A stretch of DNA of 23,774 nt from JAQUQI01 sp041650035. GTDB lineage: Bacteria > Omnitrophota > Gorgyraeia > JABMRG01. Of this stretch, positions 1-5,864 are shown piece after piece. Both the position numbers and the translations under genes were made by a program. The stretch is from positions 1-23,774 of the forward strand of contig JBAZLY010000018.1 in assembly GCA_041650035.1 (NCBI GenBank). Direction: 5' to 3'. The number at the start of each line of letters is the position of its first letter. Position 1 is the stretch's first letter. The notes under the pieces were generated by a model that saw only the letters and a list, made by a program, of their open reading frames with translations, was not told where the DNA came from and ran no database searches.

Positions 1-218
1 AGGTTATATTCGAAAACCCCGACAGGATAATACTGGCCTATATGAAATCCGACACCTGGGTAGAGCGCAATGTTTTTAAAAGGATGGGTTGGCAGGATAT
101 ACGTGCCATTAAGGACGGCAGGGTATATGCCGACATAGACCCTGATATTATATTAAGGCCCGGCCCCAGGGTCGCCCAAGGCTTAATCAAATTATATGAG
201 AGTTTCTATGAACGCTGA
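1..218 (+). CDS. BtuF/FecB-like periplasmic binding protein, C-terminal fragment
   Basis: This is the last 71 codons of a gene that begins before the window, read in the frame starting at base 3 and ending at TGA 216-218. The visible tail contains W-Q-D-I-R-A-I-K-D-G-R-V-Y followed by L-R-P-G-P-R, the typical C-terminal signature of class III ABC-transporter substrate-binding proteins (BtuF/FhuD/FecB fold). Such proteins capture cobalamin or ferric chelates in the periplasm and deliver them to a BtuC-type permease. The next gene overlaps its end and encodes such a permease. Cobalamin as substrate is inferred from the riboswitch-controlled btuB downstream. A siderophore or heme role cannot be excluded from this fragment alone. 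Confidence 0.85.
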   Translation, partial: VIFENPDRIILAYMKSDTWVERNVFKRMGWQDIRAIKDGRVYADIDPDIILRPGPRVAQGLIKLYESFYER

Positions 219-1185
219 TTACGCGAGAGCATTGGCCCTGCTTGTTTTAACGCTTATTGCCTCGGTCTTTTTATCCCTTGTCATGGGGAGTGTAACAATT
301 CCAATGGGTTCCTTATTCAGCCCAGGTATGAAGGGCATATTGATGCTAAGGATCGGCAGGGTTCTGCTTGCGGTATCCGCGGGCGCTTCTTTGGCTGTTG
401 TAGGCGCAATACTGCAGGGGCTTTTAAAAAATCCTCTGGCCGACCCCTATATTCTGGGTATATCAAGCGGTTCAGGCCTAGGCGCTGTTATTGCTATTAT
501 GTTGGGGCTTAATATACCGATACTGGGAAGCCTTTCAATTCCGTTATCTGCATTTGCCTTTGGACTTTGTTCAATTATGTTTGTGTATTTTTTATCCAAA
601 AAAGGTTCAAGAGTAGGCACAGAAGACCTCTTGCTATCCGGGGTTATTGTCACATCCATGTTATCGGGGGTGATCATGTACATAGTCTCCGCCGCCGAGC
701 GTGAAGGCCTCCACAGCGCTTTGTGGTGGCTTCTTGGCAATACCCAGGTCTATGACCCGCGCCTGCTGTCTGCTGTGTTAGCGATATCCCTGTCGGGTAT
801 CATTATCAGCGTTATATTGGCAAGGCACCTTAATATTATGAGTATTGGCGAAGAAGAGGCCCTTTCTATGGGTCTTGATGTAGAAAAGACGAAGATATTT
901 TTTTTTATTATTTCATCCGTTATGACAGCCTCTATTGTTTCTGTATGCGGGATGATAGGTTTTGTCGGATTGATTATACCGCATATAGCGAGGAGGATAA
1001 CCGGTCCTGACCACAGAAGGCTTATACCTGCCAGTGCCTTATGCGGCGGCATATATCTTGTATTATGCGATATTGCGGCAAGGAGACTGGCATACCCGAT
1101 GGAGTTGCCGATTGGGGTAATAACCGCTGTTTGCGGAGGGCCTTTTTTCATATTACTTCTTAGGCGCTCCAAGGTACCGGATTGA
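208..1185 (+). CDS. btuC: BtuC-like FecCD-family ABC transporter permease
   Basis: This is a polytopic inner-membrane permease of the FecCD family (about 325 aa, usual length 320-350). It is expected to form the BtuC dimer that passes cobalamin from the binding protein into the cytoplasm. Many hydrophobic segments are visible. Family-typical stretches include the G-A-I-L-Q-G-L-L-K-N-P-L-A-D-P motif with following G-I-S-S-G-S-G-L-G near residues 70-95, and the cytoplasmic coupling region G-F-V-G-L-I-I-P-H-I-A-R near 255-265. An in-frame ATG at 196 is possible. ATG 208 is preferred because GAGAG lies 5 bases upstream and the N-terminal membrane helix starts soon after. The start overlaps the preceding gene by 11 bases, implying translational coupling. 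Confidence 0.87.
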   Translation: MNADYARALALLVLTLIASVFLSLVMGSVTIPMGSLFSPGMKGILMLRIGRVLLAVSAGASLAVVGAILQGLLKNPLADPYILGISSGSGLGAVIAIMLGLNIPILGSLSIPLSAFAFGLCSIMFVYFLSKKGSRVGTEDLLLSGVIVTSMLSGVIMYIVSAAEREGLHSALWWLLGNTQVYDPRLLSAVLAISLSGIIISVILARHLNIMSIGEEEALSMGLDVEKTKIFFFIISSVMTASIVSVCGMIGFVGLIIPHIARRITGPDHRRLIPASALCGGIYLVLCDIAARRLAYPMELPIGVITAVCGGPFFILLLRRSKVPD

Positions 1186-1282
1186 ACCGCGATTTTTATG
1201 GCGTATCTTATGGCCCGCCGATATCGGCTTAAGGAGGCTTGAGTTGTTAATTTGCGATGATGTCTAACCGAAAAGAGCCTAT

Positions 1283-2071
1283 ATGAATTTTTTGCAGGTT
1301 AAGAACATAGAAAGCGGATATGGCGCAAAGGCCGTTATACGGGGTATCTCCTTTGAATCGAATAAAGGGGAGTTCATAGGTATTATCGGGCCTAACGGTT
1401 CCGGCAAGACAACGCTTTTAAAAACCATCTCACATATAATAAAACCGTTTAAAGGCACTGTCTTGTTAGGCGCGCAGGATATACATGCCATGGATAGGGC
1501 TGTCCTGGCAAGGCGTGTTGCCATGGCTGGCCGGGGTATACTAAGCATATTTTCTTTTACCGTAGAAGAGATAGTGCTTATGGGTAGAAACCCCTATATC
1601 GGATTCTTCGGGCATGAGAAGAAAAAAGATCTCGAGAAGGTCAGGCGCGCCCTGGAGTTGACAGGTCTGACGCGGTTGAAGGATAAACTCATTCATTGCC
1701 TAAGCGCCGGAGAAGGCCAGCGCGTATTGATAGCCCGCGCCCTTGCGCAGGAGCCGGAGTTGCTTTTGCTTGATGAGCCGACTGCTCATCTTGACATTGG
1801 TTATCAGACCGATATCCTTGACCTGATCAGGTCTCTTCAACGTGAATCAGGGCTTAGTATAATATGCGCTATGCATGACCTGAATCTGGCCTCTCAATAT
1901 TGCGACAGGCTCCTTCTTATCCATAATGGATCAGCTGTGGATTTCGATATCCCGCAATGTATCCTAAGGTATGATATTCTTGAGAGTGTTTTTAACGCGG
2001 CATGCGTGGTTGATAACGCGATATTATCCGGAAGGCCAATAGTTATACCATTCTCGAGGTGTTCTCGATAA
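1283..2071 (+). CDS. btuD: BtuD-like ABC transporter ATP-binding protein
   Basis: This is the cytoplasmic ATPase (262 aa) of the importer formed with the upstream permease and binding protein. Walker A is G-P-N-G-S-G-K-T-T at residues 36-44. The signature motif is L-S-A-G-E-G-Q-R, a variant of LSGGQ. Walker B is L-L-L-L-D-E-P-T followed by the D-loop A-H-L-D, and the switch histidine lies in C-A-M-H-D-L-N. This layout is standard for the FepC/BtuD group. The ATG at 1283 has only an A/G-rich weak ribosome site. A stronger AAGGAGG near 1230 would serve a TTG that meets an in-frame stop at 1265. The substrate is assigned as cobalamin from context. Confidence 0.87.
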   Translation: MNFLQVKNIESGYGAKAVIRGISFESNKGEFIGIIGPNGSGKTTLLKTISHIIKPFKGTVLLGAQDIHAMDRAVLARRVAMAGRGILSIFSFTVEEIVLMGRNPYIGFFGHEKKKDLEKVRRALELTGLTRLKDKLIHCLSAGEGQRVLIARALAQEPELLLLDEPTAHLDIGYQTDILDLIRSLQRESGLSIICAMHDLNLASQYCDRLLLIHNGSAVDFDIPQCILRYDILESVFNAACVVDNAILSGRPIVIPFSRCSR

Positions 2072-2154
2072 GCCTGTCCCGCCGCCCTTTTAAAGAGAAT
2101 GTTAAATATTAAGCCGGTTTTCCCCATCCCTCAGCTGGGCGCATAAACTTTATG

Positions 2155-2182
2155 TTGACATTAAGATTGTAAAGGGTATAAT
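2155..2182 (+). promoter_or_regulatory. sigma70-type promoter of the btuB leader
   Basis: TTGACA at 2155-2160 and TATAAT at 2177-2182 are both perfect consensus hexamers, separated by 16 bases. The expected start of transcription is near 2189, just before the first riboswitch stem at 2197. This makes the btuB-tonB unit independent of the btuFCD genes upstream. Confidence 0.8.
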
Positions 2183-2196
2183 TGTAAAAAATTTGA

Positions 2197-2351
2197 TATG
2201 CAGGCCGCGAAAGCCTTAAAAGGGAAATCCGTTAGAATCGGATACGGTCCCGCCGCTGTGTATGGAACGAAAGCCATGATAATCCACTGGCTGTAATTGC
2301 CGGGAAGGAATGGTTAGTAGATTGCCATGAGTCAGAAGACCTGCCTGCATA
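2197..2351 (+). promoter_or_regulatory. Class-I cobalamin riboswitch
   Basis: This is a full cobalamin aptamer in the btuB leader. P1 is an exact 8-bp helix between 2197-2204 and 2344-2351. Conserved blocks appear in canonical order: AAAAGGGAA at 2218-2226, GGTCCCGCCGCTGTG at 2246-2260, CCACTGG at 2284-2290, GGGAAGG at 2302-2308, and the B12 box AGTCAGAAGACCTGCC at 2330-2345. The spacing with the CCACTGG/GGGAAGG peripheral arm matches the adenosylcobalamin class (Rfam RF00174 type). It most likely represses btuB when cobalamin is plentiful, acting through the intrinsic terminator about 90 bases downstream. Confidence 0.93.
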
Positions 2352-2441
2352 ATAATGGATAGATGCCTCGGAGAAAGGGCCGTCTTTCCGTATACAGGGT
2401 ATACAGCTCTTCTCGGTCGGAGAGGGCGAAACAGGGTGCAG

Positions 2442-2495
2442 CCCCGGTATGGATATGCTTGCTTGGCGCAAGCCGTATCCGTGCCGGGGTTTTTT
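2442..2495 (+). terminator. Intrinsic terminator of the first riboswitch
   Basis: The arms 2442-2462 and 2468-2489 form a stem of about 21 pairs with three G-U wobbles and one bulged base, closed by a 5-base loop and followed directly by six T residues (2490-2495). The CCCCGG/CCGGGG base next to the T run gives it the classic rho-independent form. It lies between the class-I riboswitch and btuB, so it is the probable expression platform. I could not identify the competing antiterminator pairing with certainty. Confidence 0.88.
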
Positions 2496-2569
2496 AACAA
2501 AAGGGAAACTGCGGTGAAATTCCGCGGCTGTCGCGCAGCGGTTAAAGCCCGAATACCTTAAAAAGGAGG
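2490..2569 (+). promoter_or_regulatory. Second, compact cobalamin riboswitch (class-II/env8-like)
   Basis: Downstream of the terminator lies a second cobalamin core: AAAAGGGAAA at 2499-2508, a GCGG/CCGC hairpin with loop TGAAATT (2511-2525), a GCTG/CAGC hairpin (2527-2539), then CGGTTAAAGCCCGAATACC (2539-2557). The CGGTTA...CCGAATxCC arrangement without the CCACTGG/GGGAAGG arm resembles class-II riboswitches such as env8, which favour hydroxo- or methylcobalamin. A P1 helix of 7 pairs plus a wobble can form between 2490-2497 and 2558-2565. The 3' strand runs directly into the AAGGAGG ribosome site (2563-2569), so ligand binding probably blocks translation initiation. The subclass is inferred by comparison from memory and the core is clear. 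Confidence 0.75.
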
Positions 2570-2579
2570 ATGGAAACCG

Positions 2580-3155
2580 ATGCGCAGGACATTGATTACA
2601 GTGGTTTTTTTGGTTGTTTATGCGGGCAATGCCGTCTCTGATGACAAAGCGGCAATCCAGCTTGAACCGATCGTGGTAACACCTTTCAGGTTTGAGACAG
2701 GGATGAATGGTATAACAAGCTCCTTTTCGGTTATTACCAGTGATGAGATAAATGGCGATAAAGGCCCGGTTCTTGATATATTGCGCCGTCAGACGGGTGT
2801 ATGTGTAAGTGATTATTACGGAAACGGTGTCAAGGCCTCGGTTGATCTTAGGGGTTTTGGCGAGACAGCGCAGATGAACACACTGGTCCTGGTCGATGGC
2901 AGGAGAGTAAACTCAACGGATTTAAGCGGTGTCGATTGGTATCAGATACCCAAAGAGGTCATAGAGAGGATAGAGATAGTTAAGGGCTCGGGTTCGGTTC
3001 TTTACGGGGACAATGCCGCGGGCGGTGTCATAAATATAATAACCAAGAGATCCGTCAAACCGTATAGTGTGAAATTGGAGCAGAGGTTTGCCAGCTATGC
3101 CGGATTTACCAGTTTAGCACAGACCGCCCTGTCCCGGACAATATCGGCATTATAG
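2580..3155 (+). pseudogene. btuB: BtuB-like TonB-dependent receptor, N-terminal part (frameshifted)
   Basis: This is the N-terminal portion of an outer-membrane cobalamin receptor. Residues 1-20 are a signal peptide. The TonB box is P-I-V-V-T-P at about 30-35, where TonB docks. The plug domain follows, with V-D-L-R-G-F-G, L-V-L-V-D-G-R-R and the closing motif G-S-G-S-V-L-Y-G-D-N-A-A-G-G-V-I-N-I-I-T. The reading frame then ends at a TAG (3153-3155) just after the plug, while the barrel continues in the -1 frame. Either one base is missing in this assembly or the gene is genuinely broken. AAGGAGG (2563-2569) lies 10 bases before the ATG. The two cobalamin riboswitches upstream make the BtuB assignment strong. 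Confidence 0.85.
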
Positions 3156-3241
3156 TAAATGCCCGCAGGGATAAAAGCGATGGTTACAGGCAGAATTCTT
3201 ATGTCAAGGGCACTGATTTTTTTGGCTCCCTTAGATATGAC

Positions 3242-4570
3242 ATGACTGATAATATCACATGCGATTTCGACGCCCATTATAATGAGCTTGACCTCGGGCT
3301 TCCCGGCGCGCTTTCTGAAGACGATTTGAAAACCCGATCGCGCAGGGATTCAAAGTATAAAGATGACAGTCTAAGCCAGCAGGATTGGTATCTCCATGCC
3401 TATCCCCAGATAAAGATAAATGACAATATAATACTTGCCAGCGGTTTCGGCGCAAGGCGCAGGAGCAGCACCAGCGATTGGGCGTCATCAAACAAGGACA
3501 CGGGCAAGACCGAGATCGAGACATATAATATTACGCCTAATTTAGTAGTGAATATACGTGATAAGTATAAGGTCGTGGCCGGGTTTGATTATTATAAGGA
3601 TACAAACGAGGCGCGTGATTATGCCAGGGCCGCGGACTCTCTTACAGGGGCAAGTGATATCAAAAAGCAATCAAAGGGTTATTATGCCCAGGCCGAGGTC
3701 AACCCGGTAAAGCCGTTATTTATAAGCGCCGGCTATCGGTATGAGGAGGCTGAATACGGATTTGTTTATAATGATTATCAGGGATATTATACGAATGTTG
3801 ACGACAAAAAGACCATGGATGCGGAGGCAATAAATGCCGGTTTGTCGTATGTGTTCTTTGAGACAAACAAGGCCTATTTGAATTTCAGCAAAAGCTTCAG
3901 GCTGCCGGCAACAGACGAGTTTCTCCTGTATGACTGGACCCTTTGGCCTGCCGGCAGGTTCATAAATACGTCCTTGAGGCCGCAGGAAGGTTATTCTTTT
4001 ACAGCTGGCCTTGATATCGCTTTTGGGGCCTTAGCCGTTGTCAAGTCGGCAGGGTTCTGGATGGATACGGAAGACGAGATATATCTTGATCCGTATTTGT
4101 ATGAAAACAGAAATTATAACGATGATACGAAGAGAAGAGGGTTTGAGACAAGGCTGGATGTGTTTATTAATAAACACATAAGCCTTTACGGTTCGTATAC
4201 CTTTACAAAGGCAAGTTTTAGCGGGGGCCGGTTTGACGGTAATGATGTCCCGGGCGTAGCGAGGCATGTCTTTGCCGCCGGCGCCGGGCTGCGTTTGGGA
4301 TTGTTTTCTTTCAACTTAGACTTAAGGGACACGGGCAAAAGCAGGTTCATAAGTGATCAGGATAATTGCAAAGGATATCTTAAGGGGTATGTGGTAGCCG
4401 ATGCCGGCTGTTCGTTAGAATATAAGGAGCTTACAGCGTTCTGTAAAGTGAATAATGTGTTTAACGAAAGATATTCAGAGTATGGGATAAGAAGCACGAT
4501 GTATGATACCCGGAATTATTATCCCGCCCCGGAGAGGAATTTTGTCGCCGGAATAAGGTTTGAGTTCTAA
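3242..4570 (+). pseudogene. btuB: BtuB-like TonB-dependent receptor, beta-barrel part (frameshifted)
   Basis: This is the 22-strand barrel half of the same receptor, in the frame -1 relative to the N-terminal part. ATG 3242 is only the first ATG. Homologous-looking sequence continues upstream in this frame to about 3131 (D-N-I-G-I-I-V-N-A-R-R-D-K-S-D-G-Y-R), a stretch typical of BtuB barrels. The protein is rich in alternating aromatic strands and contains N-V-F-N-E-R-Y-S-E-Y-G near the end. It finishes with ...F-E-F, the C-terminal aromatic signal for BAM-mediated insertion. The two parts together would make about 660 aa, close to family size. The barrel itself shows no further disruption, which favours a recent or artefactual indel. 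Confidence 0.85.
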
Positions 4571-4617
4571 CTACCGCCTTGACAGGCGTGAATACGCGGT
4601 ATTATAATAAAACCAAG

Positions 4618-5349
4618 ATGCCATCAGACAGGGTTTTTATAAACGCCTTAGCGGTTTCACTCATTCTTCACGTTTTTATTGCGGCGCCTTTGCCGTTTAA
4701 AAGGGAAAATGTCAAGGTGAGAATGTCTGATGCAGAGACTGAATTTGTGTACAGTCCTGAAAAAAAGGCGCCTGTCTATTCAAGGCTTGTAGCCGAGCGC
4801 CAAAAGGCAAGACATACCGGTATATCAGGCCATAGGGCTGTTAAAAAACACCTGTCCACGGCCTCTTCTCCAGACCCGGTCAAGCAACAGCCCTTGAAAG
4901 AGGATACCGTTCATGCGGCCAGGCCCATAGGTACTTTACCGGAGAGATCTGACCTTGACAGATCCCTTCCGATACCCGTGGATAACAAGGTGTCAGCACG
5001 ATATAATGGCGTGGTTTCGTCCATGCTCATAGCTGATGATAAAAAAGATCTTTCATCAGAGCCTGTATACCTTGATTATTATAATGCGGTAAGGTCGTGC
5101 ATATATAAAACAGCACAGGCCAATAAACCCGATTATTTTGTGCAGGGAGAGGTCTGTCTGATCTTTATTCTGTCAAGGAGCGGCCGCCTTTTAAACGCAG
5201 GTATAATAGCCGAAAGATCGACAAAAAATCCCATACTTCAGAGGCACGCCTTATCCAGCATAGAGCGGGCATCGCCTTTCCCGGCGTTTCATGAATCCAT
5301 GAAAGAACAACAGCTTACCCTGCGGATTAACATCTCTTTTGAAAAATAG
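4618..5349 (+). CDS. tonB: TonB-family energy-transducing protein
   Basis: This periplasm-spanning protein (243 aa) transmits proton-motive energy to outer-membrane receptors. The N-terminal anchor contains A-L-A-V-S-L-I-L-H-V, the TonB S...H membrane helix. A charged, low-complexity linker follows (about residues 35-140). The C-terminal domain includes Y-Y-N-A-V-R-S-C-I-Y-K and G-E-V-C-L-I-F-I-L-S-R-S-G-R-L, as in TonB C-terminal folds. The ATG at 4618 places the helix at the usual position; a TTG at 4579 would add 13 polar residues and has no ribosome site. It directly follows the receptor, so it is probably its dedicated partner. No exbB/exbD is present in the window. Confidence 0.85.
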   Translation: MPSDRVFINALAVSLILHVFIAAPLPFKRENVKVRMSDAETEFVYSPEKKAPVYSRLVAERQKARHTGISGHRAVKKHLSTASSPDPVKQQPLKEDTVHAARPIGTLPERSDLDRSLPIPVDNKVSARYNGVVSSMLIADDKKDLSSEPVYLDYYNAVRSCIYKTAQANKPDYFVQGEVCLIFILSRSGRLLNAGIIAERSTKNPILQRHALSSIERASPFPAFHESMKEQQLTLRINISFEK

Positions 5350-5512
5350 TTACCTCCAATTACGCGGTATTGCTGCCTACAGCTTTAGACTGCCTATAAG
5401 AAACATAATCTCTAACGGGAGTTTTTAACCCGGATTATTTTCCGACCGCATACCCTGCCGGAAATATTTAAGCTATATCAGAAGACTCTAAAAATGCGCT
5501 ATAAAAATGTGC

Positions 5513-5540
5513 TTGTAATTTTACCCTCTTGTGATATAAT
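5513..5540 (+). promoter_or_regulatory. Extended -10 promoter for rpsU and downstream genes
   Basis: TTGTAA (5513-5518), a 16-base spacer, and TGATATAAT (5532-5540, an extended -10 with a perfect TATAAT) are present. Initiation is predicted near 5547, leaving a leader of about 130 bases before the GTG of rpsU. Confidence 0.65.
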
Positions 5541-5571
5541 TTAAACAATCTTGACTATTAACATATTCACA

Positions 5572-5590
5572 GCGTGTGGTTATCACACGC
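5572..5590 (+). promoter_or_regulatory. Leader hairpin upstream of rpsU
   Basis: GCGTGTG (5572-5578) and CACACGC (5584-5590) form a perfect 7-bp stem with a GTTAT loop, inside the predicted rpsU leader. No T run follows, so it is not a terminator. It may stabilise the mRNA or bind a protein, or it may be chance. No function can be assigned from sequence. Confidence 0.4.
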
Positions 5591-5678
5591 GTACTTTGGA
5601 TAAATTCACGCCGCGAAAAAATCATGTGTTTTTACCGGGATACAGTTTGTGCGCGGATGCAAGGGGGTGAATTAAGCT

Positions 5679-5858
5679 GTGCCGAAAATACATATTAAAG
5701 AGAATGAGCCTCTTGAGCGCGCCCTGCGCCGATTCAAAAAAAAGATAGAACGCGAGGGTATTATCAGGGAGGTCAAGGCGCGTAAGCATTACGAAAAGCC
5801 AAGTGTTAAAAAGCGCCGCAAGATTAGAGAAGCACGAAAGAAGAAGAGAAGATTTTAA
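5679..5858 (+). CDS. rpsU: 30S ribosomal protein S21
   Basis: This small basic protein (59 aa) of the 30S subunit reads M-P-K-I-H-I-K-E-N-E-P-L-E-R-A-L-R-R-F-K-K-K from a GTG start. It ends in a Lys/Arg-rich tail (K-K-R-R-K-I-R-E-A-R-K-K-K-R-R-F), exactly as in bacterial S21, which assists base-pairing between mRNA and 16S rRNA. AAGGGGGTGA at 5661-5670 is a strong ribosome site 8 bases before the GTG. The next gene begins 6 bases after the stop without its own clear ribosome site, so the two are likely co-translated. Confidence 0.93.
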   Translation: MPKIHIKENEPLERALRRFKKKIEREGIIREVKARKHYEKPSVKKRRKIREARKKKRRF

Positions 5859-5864
5859 TTATTT

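Larger units (their letters stand above)
5350..5678 (+). other. Intergenic region before rpsU
   Basis: This stretch of 329 bases lies between tonB and rpsU. It holds the extended -10 promoter and the GTGTG-type hairpin listed separately, and the rpsU ribosome site near its end. I see no ORF with a recognisable product and no convincing intrinsic terminator for the tonB transcript. Confidence 0.6.

Noticed and set aside
1231..1267. AAGGAGG followed by TTG before btuD
   Set aside because: The reading frame ends after seven codons at 1265; it is probably chance, although a short leader peptide cannot be fully excluded.
2390..2404. GTATAC-AGG-GTATAC palindrome in the btuB leader as an operator
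   Set aside because: It is short and lies in a riboswitch expression platform, so it is better read as local RNA hairpin; no protein site is known to match.
2355..2561. Small plus-strand ORF of 68 aa in the btuB leader
   Set aside because: It covers the terminator and the second riboswitch; RNA structure explains the sequence better.
3110..3155. Programmed -1 frameshift in btuB
   Set aside because: No X-XXY-YYZ slippery heptamer or following stable structure is visible near the frame junction.
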